23,781 nt of DNA from Rhypophila decipiens (GCA_033297075.1 MU858347.1:1-23781); one strand, 5' to 3'. Positions 1 through 9,470 are shown, counted from the first letter of the stretch. Translations and numbers: made by a program. Notes: a model not told the origin generated them from the sequence alone.

Positions 1-225
1 CTGCTGGTTGAGGCTGCGTGGGACTCCTTGGTCGAGTTCTCTTACTGCGATGTGTCTATCCTCTGCGCGTCTAGATCCAATCGTCCCGTTGACATATCAT
101 TTGCCTTTCCCCTCAAACATGCCTTCAGTGGAGCCGAGACTTTCCATGAGTTGCCAAAAAGTGGAGAAAAAACACCAGGAAAGCAGCAGAGCGTCGTAGC
201 TGCAACAAACCCTCCGCTCTCGTTA
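1..225. other. Left flank, no gene recognised
   Basis: About 225 bases precede the transposon target duplication. Short open frames exist on both strands (for example minus 254-42), but none shows a recognisable motif, a good start context or consistent codon bias. The right flank of the transposon (3344 onward) is equally featureless, so joining the two flanks across the insertion does not reveal an interrupted gene. Confidence 0.5.
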
Positions 226-233
226 CAGCGCTG
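226..233. repeat. 8-bp target-site duplication, left copy
   Basis: CAGCGCTG lies directly before the left terminal repeat and recurs exactly at 3336-3343 directly after the right terminal repeat. Eight bases is the characteristic duplication length of hAT transposons. The site is itself a palindrome, and both copies are followed by GC. That gives a 10-bp direct repeat, so the frame of the duplication was chosen to leave symmetric element ends (GCAACAAATC and GCATCAAATC). Confidence 0.85.
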
Positions 234-373
234 GCAACAAATCAAATCCATCAAATCAAATCAAATCAAATCAAACAAATCAAATCGAGATTTTTGAGGC
301 ATCAAACAAATCAAATCCAAACCTCGATTTGATTTGATGGATTTGATGGATTTGATAAACATAGGGTTAGGGT
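234..373. repeat. Left terminal and subterminal repeat array of the hAT element
   Basis: From 238 to 289 runs an array of CAAATC/TCAAATC motifs ending in AAATCGAG. A second short block is at 301-318. From 323 to 356 the same motif runs in the opposite orientation, beginning CTCGATTTG. The left end is therefore self-complementary and could fold back, besides being complementary to the right end. At 361-373 the motif ATAGGGTTAGGGT follows and has an inverted counterpart near the right end (3165-3177). These are likely transposase binding sites; this is inferred from position and repetition, not from a known site. Confidence 0.75.
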
Positions 374-552
374 TATATATGCGATATTTGCCATGATGCG
401 GGCCAAGATGCACCGCCAGCAACAGCCACCTTTCAGCCCCTTCCCGGGCCATCTCGTTCCAGGGTCCAGCCGCCTGGGACTGGATTGGCAAGCGAGTTTG
501 GTGGTCAATCCATCACCATTGCAACTTACGCGCCCTGCCGCCCGCGCTCACA

Positions 553-3137
553 ATGGTTGTTTCCGCGTCTAACAACGCCAACACCCACAGCGCCGATGAA
601 GACGATATTTCAGTTACCCTCCAGAGCGATTTTCCGACCAAAACGAACGCGTTCGCAAGAATCAGCATCCCGAAGCAGAGCTTCCTCGAGCAAATTCGCG
701 ACGCCCAAGCTGTCGGCCCCCTCGCGCTTGACCTCCCTACGAACGAATATCCCCTGATTACGGGTCCCGAGAACCGCAAATACAAGCTCCGTGCGCACTT
801 CTACGGCAAACCACGTCCCTCATGGATCCAACAACATGGCACTCTCCTCCTCCGCCTCGTTCCCGGGAATCTTGATACCCAAGATGGTCAGTTCTGGGCC
901 TGCAACCAGTGTGGGATGCTTTACGATGCCGAAGCTACATCCTCCGCTGGGAAACATCTCGTCAATCGGCACCGTATTACTAAGGACGGCGAGGTGTCGC
1001 CGGCTGCTAACAACACGGGTAAGCGACAAATTCTAATCGATGAGCTCGTAGCAACGCCAACGAACAAGAGGGTCAAGCTCCCGCCCTATATGGAACAAAA
1101 GGATGGGTTCAAAGAGCTGTTGGTCAACTGGATGGCCGATTCAGATATTCCTTTCTCGGTTTTCGAGAATAAACGCTTTCGGGCGTTGCTCTCGCTGCTG
1201 AACCCCGTGCTGGTAAATGAGCTTCTTTCGAAAAGCCACAACACTGCCCGGTCTTGGTTAAACACCATCTACACCCGCGAGTTCAGTGCGCTAAAACAAG
1301 ACCTCCTCGCCACGCCTAACCCGATACATATCTCCTTCGATGGCTGGTCATCTCCGGGCACCGCAACGTTTCTCGCTGTTGTTGCGCATTATATTGACAC
1401 GGCCGGCATATTCCACACGACCCTCATTGCCCTACCACGTATCAAGGGTACACACAATGGCGAGAATCTGGCGAAGGGAGTGATTGAAGTGATTGAGCGT
1501 TTCGGCTTCCAATCCAAATTGGGATTTTTCCAAGCCGATAACGCGGAAAATAATGACACCTGTATCACCGAGCTTCTAAAGCATTTCAACCCTTACCTCT
1601 CTACCACGCAAATCGACATCCTTCAAAGCTGTAAACGAGTTCGCTGCGTCGGCCACATTTTGAACCTCATTGCCAGGGCATTTCTTGACGGCGAGAATAA
1701 GGAGATAATCAAAAAGCTGGCCAAGGGTTCAGACGAGCGACTATCTGCAGAACACGAGAGGGAGCTTCTCGTCACATGGCGAGAAACTGGGCCTTTAGGG
1801 AAGCTTCAGTATCTAGTGCACTTCGCTCGCCGTACGCCACAACGAAAAGATGCTTTCAATGATTTCACTCACGGTAAGACCCCTTCCTAAACTTTCAGGG
1901 CTCGGGCTGACCGAGTTATTATCTTACAGGAAAGCTTCTCCCGGAAGAAGAGGCCGAGTTCGGTGCCATGCTTATCGACCCCGCAATCCGAAATCTACAA
2001 CTCAAGGCGGATAATGATACTCGTTGGCACTCAGTCTATCATATGATTGAGCGCGCCCTTCTTCTTGGCGAGCCTCTTACGCAGTTTAGCGCTCGGTATA
2101 ATCGACTGGGAGATCTTTGCGATGAGGCCATACTTTCTTCTGAAGATTGGGCGGTGTTAACCGAGGTCAAAGCTATTTTGGCGCCCTTCAAGTTTATCAC
2201 CAAAAAGTTCGAGGGGAGGAAACCCAACCTCAGCGACGTTGTCACACACATGTTCAGTCTCCACCGGGATCTCAAGCATCTACACCGAGAATACGCAGCT
2301 ACGTTTGAACGCTCCGGAGGATTCGATAGCTCTATCTTCCCGCCAAACAACGAACGCCCCACTGGCCGTCTCCCAGCATTCCTGGTACCTATGGAACAAG
2401 AACGGCCGCAACGGATTCGCCGCGTTCCCGCCCGATTCACCGACTACGAAGTTGACCTCCCCGGTATTGGACGTGGTCGCACGGTTGTCGCCGCTGGGCC
2501 GCAAGGTCCCCACATCGAGCTTGGAACTCCCCTTCACGATGACCTCGAGGTCACCTCTTATTCAAGTCTCCAGTCGAGCATTAAATACGCCATTGACAAG
2601 CTCGAGAAATACATGGAGATATTGGATGAGACGCCTGCTTATTGGGCAGCTCTCATTCTACACCCGGGACGCAGGATGAAGTGGGTACGCATGTTCTACC
2701 GCAACGAAGATTCACACCGAATTCAACAAATCCAACGACTGTTTGTGTCTTATTTCGACGAACACTACGCAATAACCGAGGTCCCGTCTACCCAATCACA
2801 ACCCTGCCAGCCACCAGACGATGTTGACGGCTTTGGCGATGACTTCTATGATAACCCTGTTACTAATGACGTTGTCGACGAAGTTGGAGAGTATCTACGG
2901 GGACCGGTGCTCCCCGTTGACGATCCAGTTCAGTGGTGGAAAGCGAAAGCGTCAGATTTTTCCCGGCTTTCGAAGATGGCTCTTGAGATCTTGTCAATCC
3001 CCCCCTGTGCCACTGAATGTGAGCGTACCTTCAGCCTCACTAAACTCGCGATAGGCTCACAACGGCACTCCACTGGCGACAATGCCCTCTCGGAGCTTCG
3101 ATGTGTGCGAAGCTGGCTGCGGGTAGCGGGAGGATGA
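553..3137 (+). CDS. hAT transposase, two exons, 842 aa
   Basis: Cuts and rejoins the ends of its own transposon in the nucleus. The coding region is join(553..1873,1930..3137). The intron 1874-1929 has a GTAAGA donor, a CTGAC branch site at 1907-1911 and a TACAG acceptor, and it keeps the frame (a Gly codon spans it). A BED-type zinc finger is seen at residues 117-140 (C-x2-C, then H135 and H140). The RNase-H-like core has Asp263 in SFDGWSS and Asp329 in QADNAENND, and the hAT C-x2-H motif is RCVGH (C365, H368). The C-terminal dimerisation domain covers roughly 758-838 (QWW, then CERTFSLTKL, ending CVRSWL). The third catalytic residue, a Glu in the C-terminal half, was not pinned down. The length is normal for fungal hAT transposases. 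The start is the first ATG of the open frame, with good context. Confidence 0.9.
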
Positions 3138-3164
3138 GGTATATGGGGGGCATGGCTGTATTGG

Positions 3165-3335
3165 ACCCTTTCCCTATATGGTCGGCCCGGAATAACCTCT
3201 TCCGGGCAGGGGTAGTCAAATCCATCAAATCCATCAAATCAAACAAATCGAGAATGGCCATCAAATCAAATCCGGGTCCAAAATCGTCAAACAAATCAAA
3301 TCAGAGGCCCGATTTGATTTGATTTGATTTGATGC
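3165..3335. repeat. Right terminal and subterminal repeat array of the hAT element
   Basis: This is the mirror of the left end. ACCCTTTCCCTAT at 3165-3177 is the inverted counterpart of 361-373 (11 of 13 positions). TCAAATC motifs run forward at 3216-3252 (ending AAATCGAG), 3259-3273 and 3286-3303, then in reverse as GATTTGATTTG at 3308-3335. The last bases GATTTGATGC form the right terminal inverted repeat. As on the left, both orientations occur within one end. Confidence 0.75.
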
Positions 3336-3343
3336 CAGCGCTG
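3336..3343. repeat. 8-bp target-site duplication, right copy
   Basis: CAGCGCTG, identical to 226-233, immediately follows the right terminal repeat of the hAT element. The lack of any mismatch fits a recent insertion. Confidence 0.85.
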
Positions 3344-3768
3344 GCTCTCGACTAACCGATACACAACTGTCGGGAGGATCTTGACGCACAGAGTTCTGGG
3401 GGCCAACAGCAGCTGCGCCCTGCACACGCCGGGCCGCAAACGCGTTTGGTTGGCTAGGAAGAAAATTCGCAACGCGTTGGTGAAACTAATTACAAAGGCG
3501 ATGTTAGAATCACACCATGTGGTACTGGAAAACGGAGTTGGGAAACGGAATCGTAAAACTCCGTGGAGCAAGACGTCTACCGTTATTGACACGTGACCCC
3601 CGATTTTGCTGAGTCAGCAACCTCCCCCCCCCAAAAACAGAAAGTAGTCTACCATGTCCAGAAACACGTTCTCGTCCTCTCCCTAATAACGACAGCTTCT
3701 GGTCTTCGTTGTTGTTCAGAAGGTGCGGTTTTTTGTCGCTCATAGCTACTGGTTCTGGACCTTTCTGA
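3344..3768. other. Gap between transposon and WSC gene, no gene recognised
   Basis: No convincing exon was found on either strand. A C9 run lies at 3622-3630. On the plus strand a short hydrophobic open stretch around 3665-3722 ends beside a possible donor (GTGCGG at 3723) and a possible acceptor (CAG ending 3772), which would give a 50-nt intron leading into the WSC frame. It has no ATG and lacks the first half of a WSC domain, so it is not called as an exon. Confidence 0.4.
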
Positions 3769-5235
3769 GCAGACAGGGAGCTTTTAGGGGCAAAAGGCTT
3801 TCGCTACGCAGGTGTCGAATACGGAGTGTGCGTACCTCTCTGATGGCTCCCTAATCCATATTCAAGCTAACATGGCCTAGTGAGTGTTACTGGGGCAATG
3901 AGATATCGTCCTCGACTGTCGAGTCGCCACCCGACCAATGCTCCATGTCATGCGCCGGGAATCCTCTTGACATCTGCGGTAATAAAAGTCGCATCAATAT
4001 CTACGAGGACACCACCTGGGAGCCCTCCGAGCCTGAGCCCATTCCAGTCGTGGTTCCCAGTGTTGGAAGCTTCAAGAACCAAGGTTGCTTCTTTGACTAC
4101 GCCAGTGGACACAGAGTGCTCCAGGCCGACTCGACGACAGACGACAGCGAGAGTGGCATGACTGTCGAGAAGTGCGTTGTTTTCGCCAGAAGGAACTACT
4201 GGAGATATGCTGGTGTCGAATTCGGATCTCAATGCTTCGTCGGTAACACCCTCCGAGATGCACAAGGCGCGCCAATTCGGGATTGCAACATGCCATGTGC
4301 CGGCAACGACCTCGATCTCTGTGGCAGTGGGAACCACATCGAAGTCTATGAAGATCAGGGATGGCAGGACTCTACCAAGGACGAGGTCCTCGAGGCCCTT
4401 CAACTTTACCACTCCTTTATCACCCAAGCCAGGGATCTGGTGGTCGAGTACAAGTATATCATGGAGCGGCTCCAGGAAGAGCAAGGAAGCAACAATAAAG
4501 CAAAGGGTGGACCAAGCGACTGGATGCGCCTGACGGATATGGCACCAGAGATGATACGCCTCGAACCAATCTATCGTGAGTCTGAAATGCCTATATGATG
4601 CTGTCAGGGACGATCCTTTCTGACCATAGCCACAGAGAGGGCCGAGTCATCGATGGAATCGCTGGTGGCCAGGCGCACTGGTTTCGACATTGATGGAATT
4701 GGCGGACCACGTGTACCCGAAAACGAGGTTGTCAGCCTTCGGAACAATGCCCGCGCTGCTCGCCAGGCCCTTCATGATGTCCGAGATGCTGTTGTCGAAG
4801 ACGCTGCCGCCGTCGCAGCCAACCCTGCCCAGCCGCTTCTTCGATACAATCGGAATCTTAGTCTAGCCGAGAACATGCTGGCTCTTATGGGAATACCAAC
4901 GATTCTTGGAGGAGTCATTGGAAAGGCGACTGGTCTCTGTGAGTCATGATTCTCTCTGGACATTGTCTTCAAATGCTAACAAGATCCTCATCTGCCAAGT
5001 TCTCCCCCTGGCCGTTGTATTCTTTGCCATTTCTGGCATGATACCACCGCCCGATCCTACCCCAGCCGACGAGCCCTCCTCCTCGACCTCTTCCTCTGCT
5101 ACGCCAACCCCAATCGTGCTCCTCATGGCCAAGGACTCGACCCGACAGAACTTTGAGGACATCGTCGACGAATTGGTCAAGAAGGAACTGACCATCCACA
5201 GCAAGGTTGTCTACGATAATGTCCACATCCGCTAA
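3769..5235 (+). CDS. WSC-domain protein, 5' end not identifiable (possible truncated gene)
   Basis: WSC domains bind carbohydrate in fungal cell-wall sensors and secreted enzymes. Three introns fit consensus and keep frame: 3828-3880 (GTGCGT, branch CTAAC), 4576-4635 (GTGAGT, branch CTGAC; acceptor 4629 is also in frame) and 4939-4999 (GTGAGT, branch CTAAC). The first WSC domain is present only from GFRYAGVEYG through CAGNPLDICG. A second, complete one spans about 4064-4365 (GCFFD, MTVEKC, YWRYAGVEFG, CAGNDLDLCG). Then come a helical region, a hydrophobic stretch (LPLAVVFFAISGM, about 5002-5040), a Pro/Ser-rich linker and an acidic-basic tail ending at TAA 5233-5235. Upstream of 3769 the frame is closed by TGA, and no signal peptide or first half of domain 1 is seen. 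Both domains lack the second Cys of the usual CYCG motif (CYWG, CFVG). This may be a decayed or 5'-truncated gene. The family call is firm; intactness is doubtful. Confidence 0.75.
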
Positions 5236-5397
5236 GGCTCGATACCCTTCTTCAGGGGGCAAGATGTTGGGCTCCACGGTGACGTACTTTACGTGCGTGT
5301 TGTCGACGAGGAAGCGGTATTCGCCGTCTTCTACTTGGGGTTGGTCGTCTACTAGGACTGCCAGGAGCTGGACGTTGTTGTTTTTCGTGGACTCCAT
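4969..5397 (-). CDS. Antisense ORF over the WSC 3' exon, 142 aa, unknown
   Basis: The frame runs from ATG at 5397 down to a stop at 4969 on the strand opposite the last WSC exon. The first 55-60 residues (5397 to about 5236, beyond the WSC stop) have C-ending, normal-looking codons and a plausible composition (motifs AVLVDDQP and VKYVTVEPN). The leader on this strand is T/C-rich with a CATCCAACACTATC stretch, which resembles a fungal promoter. The part antisense to the WSC exon is Gly/Arg/Trp-rich and looks like a shadow. It may be a real short gene converging on the WSC gene, the start of a gene with an unseen intron, or chance. The product is not recognised. Confidence 0.35.
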   Translation of the reverse strand: MESTKNNNVQLLAVLVDDQPQVEDGEYRFLVDNTHVKYVTVEPNILPPEEGYRALADVDIIVDNLAVDGQFLLDQFVDDVLKVLSGRVLGHEEHDWGWRSRGRGRGGGLVGWGRIGRWYHARNGKEYNGQGENLADEDLVSI

Positions 5398-6123
5398 GAC
5401 TCAGAGGGTTTGGTATGGAGGGGAATGAAAAAAAAAAAAACCGATGTAATCACTGCTGTGTTTGATAGTGTTGGATGAAAAAGAAAAAGGTTTTTAAAAA
5501 AAATGGGAGTTTGCTGATAATGATGGCAATGTAGAGGCTTTGGTGGGGATGGAAAGCGGGGCATTGTTGTTATTCGACGACCAATAAGGGGTTTTGCTGA
5601 CATGTTTCCTTATTGGGCCTAGCGCTGGCTGTTGGACGTCTTTGTGCATCATCCCTTGTGGGGCTTGGAAGAACCCAACGAAGATGATTGGGCTGTTATA
5701 ACAGTATCGTATTAGTTACCACCTGATTTCAAGTTTTCTCTTTTTTCTTCCTTTCCATGATCCCGGTTGCCAAGAAGCCCCAGTGGGCAAACAAAAAACC
5801 CGTCTTTCTGAGACAGTAAGGATGCCGCAACATAGGCCGGAACTTGTGAACGTGTATCGTTGGGAAGAGAGATGTAATAATAGAATCAGTAAACCGCTAC
5901 TAACATCACAAATTAAAGCTGACACTGAGTGAAAGTTCGTGTCACGCGTTTTGAGATGCGAGATTGTTTGCGGGATTTGAGGTGAAAAGAATACAAAAGT
6001 TTATTCGCAAGATAGATAGCTAAGTCTGGACGATATGAACAACGTTGTACAGAGTGAGAACACCTCCTTCTTCCATTTTAGTCGATGACAAATAAGCATA
6101 TCGCCGAGTTAGACCTATGTAGC
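5398..6123. other. Intergenic, no gene seen
   Basis: The segment contains poly(A) runs (for example 5428-5440 and around 5492-5501) and T/C-rich stretches. On the minus strand the first 100 bases could be the leader of the ORF starting at 5397. The remainder up to the F-box stop at 6124 shows only short frames without motifs and probably holds the F-box 3' untranslated region. Confidence 0.5.
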
Positions 6124-7308
6124 TTAATAAACGCGCCCCGCCGGGCTGTAATTGCTCCAGCGCATGACCGCCTCGGGGTAAAACATATACCATGGAGCAT
6201 CGCTATCTTCGACATGCCAACGTTCAAAGTGCGGAACCATGTCTTGTGCGCGGTACTTGATCTCGAAGAAGGGGAGATAGTTCGCGCAAAGCGAACAAAA
6301 CAGCCCCCATTCGGAGGTCTGGCCTTGTCGAGAAAGGTATGGCGCGGAAATAATTGCCATGTTTCGTCGAGGATTCTCCGGGCAGTCGTCAGGCTCGTTT
6401 GCCAGCGGGTAAGCGTAACCACAGTCCTCCTTAGTCAGGTTCATTATTGCCATGCGGTCGATCAAGGTCTTTCTGTCCTCAGAGACTATCCTACGCCGTC
6501 CCGGGCCATAACAGCCTGGAAGACTGTGCACCTGTGGAAGGGTTTTCAATTTCTCCACCAGATAGTCCATCTTCAGCTCTTGGAAGTGCCGAATCGCAGT
6601 ACTGGGTTCGACTGGGGAATGTTCCAGGCCCCAATGGCAAACATGGCAGATGCGTGTGCAAGTGATGAGGTAAAGGTAGCCGCCAAAGAATTCACCACAG
6701 AATTCGCACTTCTCTCGTATCAACGTCTTGAAAATTGTGTCGCAGCTGAAAGAGTTGGCGTTGAGGCTGACCGCAGCACGCAAGATGTCGGGACAAGTCG
6801 TCCATATCCGTCGATAGGACGGCAAAGAATCGACCAGATGCATAGCACGTTGGTTGACGCGTCGAAAAGTAGTAAGTGTCGGAATGTCGAGGCGCCCAAG
6901 GACTTGATTGATGAGCTCAAGTGGCAGGCGATTGATGTCGCCGATTGGTGTATTGGGCAAAACGAGATGCATGCCGTTGTCGAGCGGACAGCGTGCCTCG
7001 AGTTGAGCATCATCCAGCGTGTGAAGCAGGGGCGTTGGATGCCGGACAAAGAAGCTGCGTACGTCGCGCACAGAACCATCTTGCGGTTCCATGATGATTT
7101 GTGGGCAGATCGTACAAGAGATTGCTGGACGTTGTGGTTGCTTGTTTGGAGCCAAAGGGGGTGTGAAAAGGGATATTGGTGCCAAATTCAAAATAGTTGT
7201 GGTGTTCAAGGCAGTTTTCCGCTCAATACCAAGGGTCCAAGAAGGAAAAGAGGCTTTCCGGAAATCGCATTCAAGACAACGTTTTTTGGCGTCATTCAAG
7301 TTTGTCAA
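6124..7308 (-). CDS. F-box domain protein, 394 aa
   Basis: This is probably a substrate-recognition subunit of an SCF-type ubiquitin ligase. The open frame needs no intron. An F-box is visible at about residues 124-165 (INRLPLELINQVLGRLDIPT, then FRRVNQRA), with the usual L-P-E-L-like core and a following helix. Cysteine pairs before and after it (C11/C14, C65/C68, C201/C204, C221/C224) suggest zinc-binding knuckles. The pattern CEFCGEFF...CTRICHVC just after the F-box is common in a large, poorly characterised fungal F-box group. No LRR, WD or Kelch repeats were recognised, so the substrate is unknown. The start at 7308 is the first ATG of the frame; an internal start near Met73 would drop the first two Cys pairs. 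The 470-aa frame on the other strand is treated as its shadow. Confidence 0.85.
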   Translation of the reverse strand: MTNLNDAKKRCLECDFRKASFPSWTLGIERKTALNTTTILNLAPISLFTPPLAPNKQPQRPAISCTICPQIIMEPQDGSVRDVRSFFVRHPTPLLHTLDDAQLEARCPLDNGMHLVLPNTPIGDINRLPLELINQVLGRLDIPTLTTFRRVNQRAMHLVDSLPSYRRIWTTCPDILRAAVSLNANSFSCDTIFKTLIREKCEFCGEFFGGYLYLITCTRICHVCHWGLEHSPVEPSTAIRHFQELKMDYLVEKLKTLPQVHSLPGCYGPGRRRIVSEDRKTLIDRMAIMNLTKEDCGYAYPLANEPDDCPENPRRNMAIISAPYLSRQGQTSEWGLFCSLCANYLPFFEIKYRAQDMVPHFERWHVEDSDAPWYMFYPEAVMRWSNYSPAGRVY

Positions 7309-7951
7309 CGACCAGCAAGGTACCTTATTAGGACCCCGCTGGTAGCTCGTGCAGGTGCTCGCTCAACCCCATGCCCGCGCCATCCCGTCTTCAGCCCACA
7401 GCCTTTTAATGTGGGTCGTATGAAACGGACTGTTACCTTACTTGACACGACTTCACTGGTAAGCCTGAGATTCAAAAAGGTTGCTAGAAGCGGATAGAAC
7501 AGAAATCCTTTCAAAAGCATGGGACTTTGAACTTCCGAGTCACGCATTTCTCTGAAGTTGGAAGTGTGAAATAGATCTCAATTTCAACGATTGTTTGTCA
7601 AGGCCTGAATGAATTATGGAAGATAGCGGTATGAATATTAAGAGAAGAGGACGTCTAAGTGATTCCACATAACCGTTCGTCATTGAGAAGAACATGGCAA
7701 AGAACAAATGCGCGGTTCGAACGCGTCTAGACAAAGCAATCTCCTCATCCCCAAAGGCCTTCCAGTAAATGCGTATCTCGGTCCTTACGAACGCGTTGAT
7801 TGAATTGTGAATTGAGATCCATTGACAAGGAAAAGGGCAGGGTATCTATAATTCAAAAGCATAAAAAACAAGCAGACCACTCCAAATATAACAGTTGCTG
7901 AGTCCCTCCATCATGCATTTCCACCCCACCTGAAATCGGTGATCAACGCCT
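7309..7951. other. Intergenic between two minus-strand genes
   Basis: This stretch should hold the promoter of the F-box gene (directly above 7308) and the 3' end of the gene at 7952-8662. Open frames here are short and lack motifs. No TATA box, repeat or RNA gene was recognised. Confidence 0.4.
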
Positions 7952-8662
7952 CTACCAATCATCAACATCAATATACGGAAGTACAAAGGCCCTCCTCGCA
8001 GAAACCAACCACTTCGCCGCAAACAACGCGCACTGATCCTTACAAACACAGCCGTCCACGTGTACCTTGGTCATATCATAGCACCACTGTCCCCAAGTAT
8101 CCACCATGTGCTCAAAATAAGGCATCACCGTTGCCGCTAAACTGTCGATAAACCCAAAGATGTATCGTTGTTTGTCGTTTATGGATTCCCAAAACGGCAC
8201 CACAGTGCCGACAAATCTCTCGAGGAGCTCGGCGATGCTCCGCACTATGCGCATAATCTGGCAATATGATTCGCGGATGTAAACTGCTTTTGATTTGGAC
8301 CACCTTGTCGACCAGTATCGGCATTCGGCTGTTATTTCGCCTCTTGCGACGAGAAGGGCGTTGGCTTGGGTCATGACCGAGGCCATTGTGAGGGGGGCTG
8401 GTCGTTTCAGTGGTGGTTTGAGAAAGACTTGTGCGCTGCCTTTTGGCGGCGGAGGTAGGTCGAGGATTTGGAGCTCGTCGTCGTCGTCTTCCTCGCCGGT
8501 GAGGTTGATTTCGGTGAGTTTTGCGACGTGTTCTCTGGATTTTTTCAATTCTTCTTCTACGGTTTGGATGATTCTTTGGCAGACTGAAGTGATTCTTTCG
8601 TAGCGGCTGTCGAGCGCGCCGTCGATCGCGATGGTGGTACGCTCGGCTGCTGGTTCGGCCAT
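7952..8662 (-). CDS. Conserved-looking hypothetical protein, 236 aa, helical
   Basis: The function is not recognised. It is a single open frame from ATG at 8662 in a good context (AAGAAATGGCC) to a stop at 7952. Residues 20-52 form a likely amphipathic or coiled helix (ERITSVCQRIIQTVEEELKK). They are followed by an acidic run (EEDDDDE, about 57-63) and a proline stretch (LDLPPPP). The rest is mostly helical with many aromatic residues and a Cys-containing stretch (VDGCVCKDQC) near the C-terminus. There is no signal peptide or clear membrane span. Codon use is C-rich and gene-like across the frame. It could be a lineage-specific intracellular protein. Confidence 0.65.
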   Translation of the reverse strand: MAEPAAERTTIAIDGALDSRYERITSVCQRIIQTVEEELKKSREHVAKLTEINLTGEEDDDDELQILDLPPPPKGSAQVFLKPPLKRPAPLTMASVMTQANALLVARGEITAECRYWSTRWSKSKAVYIRESYCQIMRIVRSIAELLERFVGTVVPFWESINDKQRYIFGFIDSLAATVMPYFEHMVDTWGQWCYDMTKVHVDGCVCKDQCALFAAKWLVSARRAFVLPYIDVDDW

Positions 8663-9470
8663 TTCTTTTCTTTCTCTTTCTTGCTGATGTGTTTCTTGGA
8701 AGGTTGAATTGGTTTGGAATAGGAATTGCGATTGGAAGATTTCAATCGGACCAAAAGTTCAAACTCGTGGAGCGTTTTGTTAAGTGGAGATGTGGGCTGA
8801 GGGCAGACTGGACTGACACGGTGGAAGGACAGAGGAAGAGGAAGGGTCGAGGCGGCTGGAACAAAAAGCTCGAGCAGGCGTGGACAGCTTACCGCGACAG
8901 AGTTTGAAAGATACCAGATGAAACTACTGAAGCCAGAGTACTCTGTAAGGATCTGATGCCAGCAGTGGTAATTACGATGAGCACGCAATCGAATCAGGGA
9001 CTGAAGGAGTATCCTCGACCAGCCTCTACGAGAGAATTGCCTTCGTCTGCCAAAGAATCATACTTGTTGGTATTCACAGCACCAGGTGCAACGGAGATAA
9101 ATAGCACGCTGAGGACATACGCAAAGTTCAAAAGGATGGCGAGTGGGCAGAGGCAAGAGAGCAGATCGTGGACGCACATTTCAGCTTAGCTGGCTGACCA
9201 TCTGAGAGACTGAGACGGCAATGGTGTATTCGAGTTCATGGCGGTGAAGCAGGTGAACGAAATGACCCGTCGTGTCAGAGCATTCCAGATTGCATCTTCT
9301 ATATAGAGATCAGACACAGGAATCAGACTAGACAAGATTACCGCATCTCCAATTAGATGGAAAACGGCGGTGGGTTTATCCATGTATAAATAAATATCAT
9401 AAGCTGCTTGCAATCCCAACCGCCAATATGGTAATATGTGGTGTACTTGTTTCCTAGAGATATCCCTATA
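8663..9470. other. Intergenic, promoter side of the 7952-8662 gene
   Basis: Directly upstream of the 8662 start the coding strand is purine-rich (AGAAAGAGAAAGAAAAGAA). The remainder has only short frames, such as 8994-9179 minus with a hydrophobic run, that show no supporting features. The sequence becomes more AT-rich toward 9300 and grades into the repeat block. Confidence 0.4.

Larger units (their letters stand above)
234..3335 (+). mobile_element. Complete hAT-superfamily DNA transposon (about 3.1 kb)
   Basis: The element is bounded by an exact 8-bp duplication and by short terminal inverted repeats: left GCAACAAATCAAATC, right (reverse complement) GCATCAAATCAAATC, with one mismatch. It encodes one transposase on the plus strand with a BED-type zinc finger, the hAT catalytic core and the C-terminal hAT dimerisation domain. 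Subterminal regions of about 120 bp at each end are filled with TCAAATC-type motifs in both orientations, as expected for transposase binding. No in-frame stop or frameshift was seen in the spliced gene, so the copy looks young and potentially autonomous. Superfamily assignment is firm. The family is uncertain; a fungal Restless-like relative is possible but was not compared. Confidence 0.9.

Noticed and set aside
361..375. Interstitial telomere repeat (TAGGGTTAGGGTTA)
   Set aside because: Only two units occur, it lies within the transposon, and it has an inverted partner at the other end, so an internal transposon motif is a better reading.
1968..3137. Second independent transposon ORF
   Set aside because: It is the second exon of the transposase; the 56-nt intron joins it in frame to the first.
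3769..5235. Separate short genes starting at internal ATGs 3945, 4653 and 4906
   Set aside because: Consensus introns at 3828-3880, 4576-4635 and 4939-4999 join these frames in phase into one WSC protein.
6085..7497. 470-codon open frame on the plus strand, longer than the F-box gene it covers
   Set aside because: It is antisense to the F-box protein, has no recognisable domain, and its composition follows from the complementary codon bias. The F-box motif and Cys pairs on the minus strand decide the strand.
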